Part shown: positions 10,662 to 22,388 of the stretch, piece by piece
Numbering within the stretch: position 1 is the first letter of the stretch
Layout: each line of letters starts with the position of its first letter
From: Cinnamomum chago
Lineage: Eukaryota > Streptophyta > Magnoliopsida > Laurales > Lauraceae
Assembly (NCBI GenBank): GCA_038049695.1
Contig: CP142452.1
Location: 37,002,501-37,066,500, forward strand
Length of the DNA stretch: 64,000 bases
Reading direction: 5' to 3'
Program-made: the position numbers and the translations under genes
Notes under the pieces: model-generated
The model's database searches: none
What the model saw: only the letters and a program-made list of their open reading frames with translations
Told to the model about the DNA's origin: nothing

Positions 10662-11853
10662 GCCAATCTTGCCCTTGCAGTCTTAAATTTTTTTTTTCCA
10701 TTTTACCCTTTTATATGCAAGTGGGCCTAGGGCCCATCATGCCTAACCAAATTAGATTAATTCTAGTTTCATTCTTTTCCTATCTTATCCTTAAGTATTC
10801 AAGTGGGCCTGGGGCCCATCATGCCTCATCAAATAAGATCAACTGGATGATCAAAACTGATGTTCGTATGATCTATTGAAATTTGCTGTGTTTTTAGAAG
10901 AGGCCAAACAATATGGATGTGTGTGAAAAATAATCATGGGTTGGATGAACAAGTCAAGAAATGATCCAATTCTTTTTTTTACATTTCTGCCCTTCACTTA
11001 TTCTCATTTTCCATTTTACCATTTTTTGGCCTAGGCCCATCAGGCCTCAGCAAATCAGATCAGGTGGAAGAATATCAGTAATGGGCTGGATGATGTAATG
11101 CAATTTGTTGGTTATTACAAGAGGCCCCCACTATATGCATCGCTGTGTGAAAATAACAATGGGTTAGATAAATTGTTGTGGGCTTTAGTTACCACTAGTT
11201 AGGCCCTGCACGTGCATGTTTTGCTGTTCATCTATTTTAGCTGAATGACTATAAATAGATTGAAAATAACTATTTAACATTAATTTGAATATCTATAGTT
11301 TAAAAATCTGTAATTATCAGATAACTGTTTGGTTTGGTGACTGCACTCATCCACTTGTAACATAATTGAAGAAAAAGTGATTGTAGATGTAGATGGTTGT
11401 TTTAACAAAAAAATAAAAGAAAATTGAAGAGTTTTAAATATTTTAAAGCTATACCAAAGGCATACAATAAAAGGCTGGATTTGGAGTAATTTTTCCTTGC
11501 AGTTAGAGAATACTGTTAAGTTATCAGGAATCACCTGTTGAATGTAACAAGGAAGTAGATCGCTATTCTCAGCAATGGATTGTAGGTTTGTAGAACCATG
11601 CACTCTGCAAATTCAAATTCGCTCTCATCAAAACTACTGTTGTGGGGAGCTAGATTTATAGAAGATTTCTCTAGATACATTCATGAAGATCTAAAATATG
11701 TCATTCATTGCACAGAAGTCAAAATTAAAAGCTCCAAATCCATTTGAACAAGTAACAGACAAGTATTGATAAAAGATGAAGATTCATATATAAAGTATTG
11801 CAATGATGGTAGTTGGCATCCAAAGAAAATAAACATGCTAAGGATGCACTTAC
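10662..11853. other. Intergenic; three diverged GGGCC-rich repeats
   Basis: Near 10722, 10802 and 11025 a motif like GTGGGCCTAGGGCCCATCAT, followed by a CAAAT-A-GAT stretch, recurs with divergence, suggesting old local duplication. No gene is recognised. Confidence 0.5.
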
Positions 11854-12836
11854 ATTGAGGTCTGATAGTCATTAGCAGCTTCTCCCACTTCTTCATCGTT
11901 TTCACAGCCTCTGACAGAGCAGGACAAAAGAATCCTAATTGGAAGGCCGCTCTTATGTAAGTAAATTTATAGACAATTGATTGAGAACTCCTGCCCAGTT
12001 AATCAATCAGCAAACTTACCATCTTTAACAGTAAACTCTAGGGGTGAGTATTCGGTCGCTTCGGTTGGTTTGGTTGAAATTTTGACCAAACCGAAATATT
12101 TCGGTCGAAGAAATTCTTAACCGAACCAACCGAATTATGAGTTGTAACCGAATTCGACCGAACTGAAAATATTTCGGTTAAATTTCAGTCAATCCGGTCG
12201 AAAGGCCATATGTTGGGCTTTGTTATGGGGCCCAAATTTGTTGGGAACATTTCTATAATAAAAAAATCCAAAGTATAGACAACTAGCAAATTCTAAATAT
12301 CCAAAATAAAAAAGATATTAAAGCCAAGTATTCAACAGTTTATTAGCCTTAAGAGTTTATATATTTTATATATCTAAAATACAAACTTTTATATGTATAT
12401 TAATAAATCCGGTTAATTTAGTTAATTTGGTGAAAAAAAATAAAAAACCGAACTGAACTATATTATCCAAATTTGCTGTAAATCTTAACCGAACCTAACC
12501 AATTTAACCGTATAACCGAACCAAATAAAAAATTTCGGTTCGATTCGGTTCAAAACTTCGGTTCGTTAGACAGACGCTCACCCCTAGTAAACTCCACTCC
12601 ATAAGATTTGGAGATCACAGTTCCATCTTCAAGCCGAGTTTCATATTTCATTGTGGCGGAAAGAGATTGAAAAACACATTACAATTTAGTAGATCATATT
12701 TTCCAACCTGCAAAGTTATCAAATTAAGGATGCAAAATTGTATACCAAGAACTTCATCAAGGTCCTTGGGATTGTCCCATTTCTTTCCCTTTGCAATTGC
12801 ATTGGGTGGAATGGTTGGTGGAGACCCTGACTCTAG
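11854..12836 (-). pseudogene. Fragment of a ROF1/FKBP62-type FKBP prolyl isomerase gene
   Basis: Three minus-strand exons are visible. Exon a (12836-12746) reads LESGSPPTIPPNA then KKWDNPKDLDEVL; exon b (about 12650 to 12020) reads MKYETRLEDGTVISKS to EFTVKDG; exon c (11934-11854) reads FFCPALSEAVKTMKKWEKLL. These match the junction of the first and second FKBP domains of multi-FKBP TPR proteins of the ROF1/FKBP62 family (cytosolic/nuclear prolyl isomerases that act with HSP90). The segment normally between PPNA and KWDNPK is missing, the acceptor before exon b is AA rather than AG, and exon b is split by a MITE. The fragment keeps intron positions, so it was copied from DNA, as in Helitron gene capture. 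Confidence 0.85.
12039..12586. mobile_element. hAT-type MITE (548 bp)
   Basis: Termini TAGGGGTGAG and CTCACCCCTA are inverted repeats, flanked by a perfect 8-bp duplication GTAAACTC (12031-12038 and 12587-12594), the hAT superfamily signature. The sub-terminal parts are rich in AACCGAA/TTCGGTT repeats in both orientations, giving strong hairpin potential. There is no coding capacity. It sits inside exon b of the FKBP fragment. Confidence 0.95.
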
Positions 12837-15800
12837 GCACATCAAAAAATAATTAGAAGAATGTAATTTTCAATGCTACACCTAAATGCAGAAGGAAAGA
12901 CAAATTAACATATTGCAATAATTTGTTGAGCACTATGACAACAAATATGAAATTTGTTAGAATTCATAGGAATTAATTGTTTTATTGAAGATCTACCTGT
13001 AGTTCATTATTCTTAAATCGTATTGAACAACATATCATATATTGACATAAAATAATGTCATTAGAAGACCAAATAAAACACTAACTATTGCCACTATATT
13101 GATGTGAAACATAGCTTATCAACAATGTTAGAAGTTTGCCAAATGGTTTCAAAGAAGCTTCACCCATAAACACTGCAATTGACACTTACAATGTTTATAG
13201 CAAGTAGTAGCTGGCCCCCAGAAAAAAAAAATTGGTTTATAGCACGTGTAAGGGATCCAACAAATATGCCACGTGCCTCATGGACTTCACAAAAGATACA
13301 AACAATGCATTCCTAATAAAATTTGCAATAAAGCAATGGCCAACAACAAAATGAAACTCCTTGTTGATGATGAATATGATCATGGGAGAGAAATAATCAT
13401 TAACAGTATATGTACCTACTATTGGCATTGTCTAGATAGAAATAGATAAGAAACGGAGAAAACTTTTCTACTACTGAACCTTTCTCTGAGTTTGTGGACT
13501 AAAAAGGAGGGTCATTAACAGTCCATGTTTGTGTATCCAAAAAGAAAATGGAAAATAAAGTATTAAGGGAAGAAGGGGAGGAGGGAAAAGGTGAGAAACT
13601 GTTTCTTCACAAAAAGGCAAACCAACATGAGTTTTATTAAAGAAATGCTCTTAATAAAATGAGGCCATGTCTACATGCATTATCTCTTATTATATTAAGT
13701 AACAATCATTTGATGGCATGCATCAAAATGACGGCAGTATGGGGTGCATCTATACCGTCACTAAGGGCCCATTGGATTTTACGAACTCAGTGCAGGTAAC
13801 CTGAGTTACTTGCCAGTGAAAGTTTCTTTTGTTCTTGATATGACCAAGATGTAAAACAGAGTTACATGTATTTAGATTGATAGGTAAACTGGTTGCTCTT
13901 TGTCTTCAAGCAACTAATCAAGATTATGATTTATAAACAACCTGTTGTGTTAATTACCCTGCATCACTTGAGCAATCTAACAATTGTATCAATGATAAAT
14001 CATATGATTTAAAATTACGAAAGCAATTGTAGGAGTTTCATGGAAATGTTGAGAATTAGGCCAATAGCAGAATGAGAAGAGAAATCAGCAGAAAGTCGAT
14101 GGAGAGAGGGGGAAAATTGTAATACCTTGCTGAAGTTGAGAGTCAAATCTGGTGAGTGTGAATGCTCTGGAAGAGAAGGAAACGCCATTTGCATCATCGA
14201 GATGCATGACAAGTCCTCATCTTTCCAATGCCACTTATCTTTTCCCCCCCCCAAGAAAATGAAGAGAAATTAGGGATTTACTGAAGTTTTATTCAAACCT
14301 GCACCAATCAAGACCACATCCAGAGACAGAAAAATATGATCTCAAGAAAAATATTTTCAAGAAAAGGCACAATTAAAGATAAACATTTTCAAAACAAGAA
14401 CCCAAAACATCAAAAGATATAATAATCAGTCATGATAAAATAAAATAAAATAAAATCCTGACAAGCACAAGCCTTTACTCAAAGCCACATATTTTTTTCT
14501 TTTTTTTTAATGGCACCAGAACCCAAATATAATCTAATAAAAAACAAGGAAAGCTACCAAACTACTATTACATTCACTGCATTTTTTTTCATTTTCAATG
14601 TATAGTCTTTACATTCAAATCTTTAGATAAGTGTCATTCTCACCTCATAAGCATTAATATCTGAAAAAAAGGACCTGCAACTAAAGCATGGTTAGCCTCT
14701 TTGATAACAAACTCAATAGCAAAACACCAAATCCTTCACATTTATAAGTGATAGGGAATTAGGAGAATGGCATAAAATATGCAATCAATATGCAATGATG
14801 TTTAAGAGAATGGAGAGGTTGCATATTCTAGTTTTCTTTTCTTAGGGCGGTGCAGTGTAGAGAAAAACGAAGGAGAAATTAAGCAGACTAACCTTTGTGC
14901 CCATGACCACATGTCAAGAGAAAAGATGTGCATTTAGAGCATTTAGAGTGGATGTTACTTTTGCTGCATGCTGTTTAGCAATATCTATCTTTTGCCTTCC
15001 CACTTCAATCAAAGCAAGTCTGAAGTTCTTTGTAAGCAGCTGCATTGCAAATAGAGTCTTAGCTGGATTAGTTAAGGATATGTTTTACATGCATATAAAA
15101 ACATGAATTACTATGTAATTGGTGTTCTGCTACGACTCAATACTCATCCAAATTTACGAATTTGAAATCTTGAGTACAGATAAATTAAAGAAGGAAAAAC
15201 TCACAAATTGAATAGAGAGTGGAGGCTCATCTCTAGAAAATCATTATAGAAAGCTCCAATCCATGTAGTTGATGGATGATGGTGTCTCGCGGGTAGGAGA
15301 TAAAAGAAGCACTCAGCTTGGGGTGGTGACACATGAATAAGGAACTGCATGAGCTCTATTATTTTATGTTTTTCAGAGAAGACATGATGTAATTTCCTAT
15401 TTTCATGCCATTCCAAAAGAATTTATTATGGTTTATGATCAATATAAATTTGATTCATGATGGTTTGAACTTCAATTTGCATATATAGTAGGAATTATGT
15501 GATTTAAAAGAATGCAGAATGTCATAATTCATTGTTGTCATAGAAAAGTGTGTGTCAATTTGTAAGACAAAGAAGTAGAAATAACAGACTAATAATCAGA
15601 GAAAAACAAAACTCTATAGATAGCATCTTTTTTAAAAACATCCATAAAAAAGGTGGATATAGTTGTATGCTCGAAGTAAGACAAAAGAAAGGAACTATCA
15701 TCCTTATATGATTTGACACATAGTTGAAGTGTGACCGATAGTAGAAGTTAATATTTACAAAGTATAGTTTGTGACACATTGTTTATGCTTGGCTTTCATT

Positions 15801-15854
15801 AGGAAAGTCATCAATTGACAATGAAGTTTACTTCTGAGCTATATTGATAGGCTT
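12837..15854. other. No clear gene; one coding-like minus segment
   Basis: Mostly AT-rich noncoding sequence between the FKBP fragment and the RPA-like gene, probably interior of the decayed Helitron. On the minus strand near 15060-14920 a stretch reading MQLLTKNFRLALIEVGRQKI and continuing for about 25 residues looks exon-like, but I do not recognise it. No other feature is supported. Confidence 0.4.
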
Positions 15855-16158
15855 TCAGCTGAAATATGTATTCTTGTCGATTGAATTTGTCGATAATGTC
15901 TTTGATTTCACTGATTTGTCCCTAACATTAAAATAAAATGATAAGTTCAATATTTTATAGGAATTAGATATGTAAGTACTGGTAATGAGGTGAATTTGAT
16001 AGAAGCATACTTGTTCTGAAAAGTGCATCATTTGAACTGTTGTGCATGAAGAAAGTCTCTTGATTTCGTTTCCAAATAATGTTGCTGAAATCGTTCCTGT
16101 GGAGTCATAAATATTTGCAACAACTCTAAACCTGAAATTCAAGAATCAGTTAATTAGT

Positions 16159-16162
<4 letters not shown>

Positions 16163-16233
<71 letters not shown>
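16163..16233. repeat. (CA)n(TA)n compound microsatellite
   Basis: About 27 CA units followed by about 9 AT units, located between two exon-like pieces of the RPA gene. Confidence 0.95.
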
Positions 16234-17810
16234 AAAATTGTCTTACCATGGTTGTGCTGTGGTTTCTTTGTAGGTACATGAATGAGAGATTTGAGTGTTA
16301 TATTTCTCTGTTGTTTTCTTCTTGCATCCACTACAACCCATGTACCAGAACTTCTTTTGCATATTATCCACTGAAATTGATGCTCTTATGTGATGTATAA
16401 CATTCTGAAGGAAAGACTTTGCATTATTAAGCAATTGTTGAAATGAGAAAATGATGTTGATTTGAAAAGAAATGAAGTTGATTGATTAAAGTACCAATGT
16501 TTTTGAATTCAGAATGTCTTCTATGTTTGTAGTTGTTGTTGCCGATGTAGTTGGAATGCTTGCTTGAGACATATTTTTTCATAGTTCAATAAGCTTAGCC
16601 TCATCATTCGAACACCTAGCAAGAAATCATTTATGATATTAATAATTTATCTTATTAGAGTATTTTTATGTATTTTTATTAAAGAGGAAAAAGTGGTTTG
16701 AAAAATGATTTGTAATTACCAAGTGTGTAATATGGTGGCAATTGGTATGTCAGGGTTGGTGATTAGTGTTAAGGAATGTCTTGTATTTAGATCGACTATA
16801 CTTGAGCAAAAAGAAAAGAAAAGAACCATGTTAATGTATTCATTTCTCATAGCTATAGTAAATAGATTTACTATTGTTATACCATTATAATATGAGATCT
16901 TTGTACGTGTGACAAGAATGATCGGCATTGTATCTAGCGTTGTTGATAGAGCGTCAATCTCCTTTGCCATAAAGTTGTTCCACATAGACAAATTAATTGT
17001 TGTCAAACTAAATATTATAATAAAAAAGAAGGTATTAGTGGCAGTATATGGTAATTGATAATAGAGAAAGTTATTAAGAAGGTAGATGTTTTAAATGATT
17101 AAGAAAGTAGATGACATACTCTGAGTCTACTAGAACTATTTGTTGAAGTGGCAAGGTTTCTGATTTGACTTTCTTTGGGAGTAGTATATCAAGAATTGCA
17201 GCAATTATGTCTGAAAAATAACATTGTAATGAATAAAAATATTGCATGTTCATTTACATTTCATGGATGATGATAGTTCAGAAATATTATTCTAGTATAA
17301 TTTTTTTTTACCTATTTCTGCCTTTGAGTCATGCTTGTGAATATCAAATAGTGGAGTAAAATTGTCAATGTTGCTACTGATATCTTCATTTTCTTTCATG
17401 ACTTCTTCAATGATAGAGTGACTATTTATGTACCACTGATATTTTGTATTTTCAAATTTGCATCTTGGCTTACTTGGACAGATAGAGATATTTGACACAG
17501 TAGCTTTTCAATACAGTTAACGTGTTTTCAAGTAAATTAATATCGTTGTCAAAGATAGTGGCTCGGACCCTAGTTCCCTGCATACATTTAAAAAAACCAA
17601 AATCATGATAAATAAAGAAATGATGATGAAAAATGAAAGGAGTCTGAATTTTCTGGTTGTGGGGTAAATATATAGTTTTCATTGAATTTAAATATATATT
17701 TTTCATAGGAGTACTTTATTTTATCTAATTTATATAGAAATCACCTTGTCTTTTGTCTTAGTTTTGTTAAGTTAATCTAGGGAAGATGAATATTACATAT
17801 ATAGTGAGCT

Positions 17811-18109
17811 TGGAGTTTTCTTTGCTGATAATTTTATAAAGCAAAAACATGGAAAAGGAAAAAATTTGGAAGAAATTAAAGTTGCTTTGGTAGCTTCACT
17901 AACTTTATTACAAAAAACTCATAGTATGTTCTGTGAATGTATCCAATCACCAATTGAAATAAAAGAGAATTTCAATCTCCATTCACTTACTAAGAAAAAG
18001 TTTAAGTTTCAAATCACCAATCGAAAAAAAAAGTGGCCTTGGAGTTTTCTTTGTTGATAGTTTTATAAAGCAAAAAGTTGGAGAAGGAAAATATTTGGAA
18101 GAAATTAAA
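17811..18109. repeat. Direct repeat pair (about 73 bp, offset 226 bp)
   Basis: 17811-17883 and 18037-18109 share GGAGTTTTCTTTG, TTTTATAAAGCAAAAA and TTTGGAAGAAATTAAA in the same order. A second diverged pair (CATTCACT, AAGAAAAAGTTT, CACCAATC) occurs near 17975 and 18665, and GCATGACAAGGCAA is repeated at 18538 and 18591. These are local duplications in the RPA first intron. Confidence 0.75.
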
Positions 18110-18933
18110 AAATAAACAAACTCAATCAATGAAGAGAGAGACAGGAAGAGAAACCAGGAAATATCATATGACGTTAGTATTATAACATGATTCTATTAGA
18201 AAGAAAAAAAACCATTTTCTTTCTCATAGCACGTAGGAAAAAAATTAAGAAGGGAAAAAAAACCACACTACAAACTTCATCATAGAGTACAAAAACTTAT
18301 AAAGAAAAGATGGAAGCACTTTGCAGATGTGAGAAGAAAGGGAAAATTCTCTTATATGTTGGGGTGACTTTGAGAAAATCCAAAGAGATGGTAATCATCC
18401 TCTTTAGAAGAGAGAAAAAAAAAACTCTGTAGTTGCCATGGAGAGATGAACAATCGAGAGAAGAGAGGCATTGAATCTAACCTCAAAGGAGAGAGACGGA
18501 AAGAGAGAAGATATGAAGTTTTTTTTTTTTTTTTTTTAGCATGACAAGGCAACATGCATCTTTAAGTGAGGCCCACATATTTATTTTGCAAGCATGACAA
18601 GGCAAACATGCATCTTAGGCGGACCCCATGGAGAAGTAGAGAATCCAAATAAAAGAAAATTTCAAGTCCCATTCACTAACTCAAATAAGAAAAAGTTTCA
18701 GTTTCGATTCACCAATCTAAATAAAAAAAAAATACAGTCAATCTAGAATGTCTAAATTATGGGCCACACCTTGGATGAGTAGCTACTTATTCATGACCAC
18801 TACTCTCTCATACTAAAATAATTATGTAACCTAATATATTTTAGAGTTTAATAAATCCAAACTGAAAAAAAAAAGTAAACCTATAAACAAATAATATTCA
18901 AATATCACTAAAAAAACTAAATTCAAAAGAGGG

Positions 18934-21900
18934 TGTAAGACCCTGACCCGAGTGGCCTCGATTAGTCTTAATTAAGTCATGAGTTAGTTCTAAGCTTGAT
19001 TAGTGATTTTGGCTAAGTTGGGTTTGGAACAGCTTTATAATGGTTTGGGGAGTTTTAAGTGCCTTAGTGATTAGTGGGACCCTTTGGGGGTTCTTTTAGT
19101 GATGTTGCATGTGATTGGGGTTTTACTCGAGATTCTTATGACTAGTGTTTTCTTCCTATTTTACTTATCTTGTTAATCCCAACAACTTTCATGTTGATCC
19201 TGTTCCCGTTCGAGACCCCAAAACCCGATTTCCTAGCATTGAGGGCAAAACAGTCATTATACACCAAATCTGTACCCAAAACTTAATATCCCCGAAATCC
19301 GCGAAATATATACTTTTTGGAAACTAGAAATTTCGAAGATCATTTCTTCCTTCTTCGTCGAATTCATCCGAGACATCGAGAAACATGTTTCTAGCCCGAC
19401 AAATCATGTAAGTTGTGGGACCCACCTTCATTTGCTATAAAAGAGGGAGCCTATTTTCTTCTTCCCTTCCTCATTTTCCAGCACAAGAAGCTTAGCCTAG
19501 GGTTTTCTTGCTTCCCTCTTCTTCTTCTTATTCTCTTCATCCCAATCTCCCACCAAACTGCACCAACATCAAAATGGACTTCATCATTCTCTTCCTCACC
19601 TTGAAGGCTACCTCTTAATACCATTTGTGAAGAAAACCTCCCATTCCAAGATCTTCATTGAGCTCACTCTTGCCATTAGAGGACCTTACAAGTAAGTGAT
19701 CATCTCCATCTCCTAGAAATGTGTTCTTGTGACCCTAGAGAAGCTCCATCTCCATTATTGAAAGTCCTCTCCTCCTATTTCATTGTTTGACCCATTTTAG
19801 GGTTTGTGTTTTGGGGGTTTTTGTGTGTAGCTTGGAATCTTGACTTGAAAGTGATTAGAGCTTGTTTTTTACTAAGCTTGGACCTAAGGCAAGTGGATGA
19901 ATTGATGTTTTGAGTTTTGAATGGTTTTCATGAGAAGTATCAATGATTTCATTATTTCTTTCATGCTTTTATTGACTTGCATTGATTTGGAATAAATGCC
20001 CATGAATGCATCTTACTAGCTTATTTAATGTCTTGGAAACATTAGTTTTGACCTTTCATTTAATGCTTGTTATAGCTCAATCAATACTTGTGATTGGTGG
20101 ACTTCTCTCTCTTATGATTGAATGGGGTGTAGAAGGAGGTGATTAGATGAACGCTTGTAGAAGTTTTTGGGAAGTGTTAAATGATGATTTGGAGGAGCTT
20201 CTTAGCTCATTTCATTGCAGACAAAGGGATGGGAAACAAAGGGAATTGACTGGAAGAAGAAAAGGCTCAGATCTGAACTTAGTGTGAATTTCCCGCAGCT
20301 GGGTGGTCAGCTGGCGGCCACCTGTCAGCTAGCCGCCAGTCACCGACCCAAGTTCGGTTACAATTCCAAAGAGCTACTTTTCTCTTCTGAAGGCGCGGTC
20401 AGCCTCACGGTTATCCAGCGGCTAACCGCTGAAACCATCGGCGGCTAACAGCTAGCTAACCGAACCTATTCACGGTTACAATTCCAGTAAGCTGCATTCT
20501 GTCAGAGCAACCGCGGTCAGCCTCGCGATTAGCCAGTGGCTAACCGCTGAACCCCATCAGCGACTAACCGGCAGCTAACCGCCAGGTGATCGACCATACC
20601 CCAAGAGTTTTGAAATAAAGAGAAATGTAGAGGGTTTCCGTCCCAATCATTTGTGAACCCTTTTAGAGAATGATGGGGACTGTTTACCAGGAAATATGTA
20701 TTAAGCCCATTTGAGAAAGAAATCACATCACGAAGATTCATTGAATGTTTTGAAATTATCGAGGTGTATAAGGAGCCCAGAATGTCTTCAAACTCAAGAG
20801 TACCAAGATGTAATTAAATCGACATATGAGACCCCTATTCACCTTAGACAAATCTTGAACCCGATATTTTGCCCGAAACTTCAATATTTCATTTGTATTC
20901 CCTTGCTCCCGAGATTTATGCTACATGACTTGTTATTCCCGAAATGCATTGCCCGACATGAGATGACAATTGTTCCTTTGAACACCTCGCCCCGCTCGTT
21001 TACATACTTGCAATTAGTGTATTTTATACATGTCTTGATTTTTGTTATTTGACCTATGAGTCGGCATCACTAAGTTTGGATAACCTTGTCAGTTTGATCT
21101 ATCGACTTGGAGATCCCCCTCCTGTCCCGCCAGCTGCAGTTTGGATCCCGATGCCCGGTTTATTGCCGTGGTCCCGTCCCGATACCCTGTTCGCTACCGT
21201 GGTCCTATCCCGTATATTTATATTGTATATGTATGTTTCGTTGAATCTCCTCACCTCGTGTGACTGTGACCAACGCCCCGATATACTCTTGTCACTTCGG
21301 TGATAGAGGACTTAGCTTTGTGTGATTGCCATCTTGCTAGTTCCCGATTCCTTGGATACCTTACATGTTTTATATTGCTTATTTGTTCTCCAGTAACGAT
21401 TTATTTCTTTTATGAAAGTTATTGCTTGAACAGATTTTAATACTTTCCAAGGTATTTCGTTTATTACATATTGTTATATCTTTTCACCCGCTTGCCATAC
21501 CATCGTGTCTGATCCTTTTTCTTTGGTACTCAGGCCCAAACGTTATTTATCCCGAGACAGAGTTTGAAGAGGCGGTCGGCGAACCGCAACGTTTAGTTGA
21601 GTGGCATGCCGATGATGTCGTTTAGAGATTCGGTTGCCACGAGAGACGTAACATTTTGGGAATTGTCTAACTCATTCTTTGAGGGATTATTTTGGATTGT
21701 ACTAGGCTTTGTTGGCCTTTATGTTTGGGATGTTAATTAAATGATCTATTGTATAATTTTAACAATTACTTTTGGGAAACGCTAATGACATTGCTCACTC
21801 TGACATCAAGTTATTTGCATATGTTACTAGTCTTGTGATTTTGAAATGATTTACCAATTTGATTTGCTACACGCTTTCGCACTTAAATAAATGTTACATT

Positions 21901-22029
21901 AATGTGATATCCTCACCGAGGATACCTGTGGAAAATTAAATAAATGTGCACACCTTACTATGTCACACACCACATCTTTAGTCCCGATCCCGGATTAGGA
22001 CCTCGGTAACCCGGTCCGGGGTCGCGACA
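18934..22029 (+). mobile_element. Solo LTR (3,096 bp) of a Tekay/Del-like Ty3-gypsy family
   Basis: Begins TGTAAGACCCTGACCCG and ends GGTCCGGGGTCGCGACA, flanked by a perfect 5-bp target duplication GAGGG (18929-18933 and 22030-22034). A TATA box (TATAAAAG) lies at 19436-19443. The length and both ends match the 3,095-bp LTR of the chromovirus at 56447-59541 in the other orientation. No internal domain is present, so it arose by LTR-LTR recombination. A GC-rich block at about 20290-20590 contains many GGTTAGCCGC/GCGGCTAACC-type repeats. Confidence 0.97.
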
Positions 22030-22388
22030 GAGGGCATATATAGTTGTTTATTTACCTTAGACTCAATAAATACGGAGTTTTAATATGCTTTGTTGCTGGC
22101 CCTTGATCGATGAGGAATGCTTTTCTCATTCACTATTATTTTGGCTATCCAATTTGATGTGCGCTCGGTTATATCTTTAATTTTTCTACAATCTCTAGGC
22201 ATTTTGCTAGACCTGTGCAAAGAACAATGAAGCATTTATTGATTAGAACTGTAAAAAAAATTATGATTGTGCATGTCTAAAAATAGTAGATATATATACA
22301 GTAGTAAATAAAATATATGAAAAACTAGTATTCAAATTACCTATAACAATAATAGGTGCTAAACAGAATTGGCAAGTGTCAATATTTC

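Larger units (their letters stand above)
15855..22210 (-). pseudogene. Helitron-associated RPA1-like (replication protein A large subunit) gene, decayed and interrupted
   Basis: Minus-strand pieces in order: about 22210-22110 (ITERTSNWIAKIIVNEKSIP, first OB-fold start), about 17580-17470 (GTRVRATIFDNDINLLENTL), 17480-17310 (KYQWYINSHSIIEEV), about 17215-17120 (DIIAAILDILLPKKVKSETL), 17006-16900 (INLSMWNNFMAKEIDALS), 16434-16243 (KKFWYMGCSGCKKKT, zinc-binding region) and 16142-16020 (RVVANIYDSTGTISATLFGN). The order matches plant RPA1-like proteins encoded by Helitrons, which bind single-stranded DNA. A 3.1-kb solo LTR lies in the first intron, a CA/TA microsatellite splits the zinc-finger region from the last OB fold, and frames shift between pieces, so no full-length protein is possible. 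It lies downstream of the helicase on the same strand, as in intact plant Helitrons. Confidence 0.85.
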
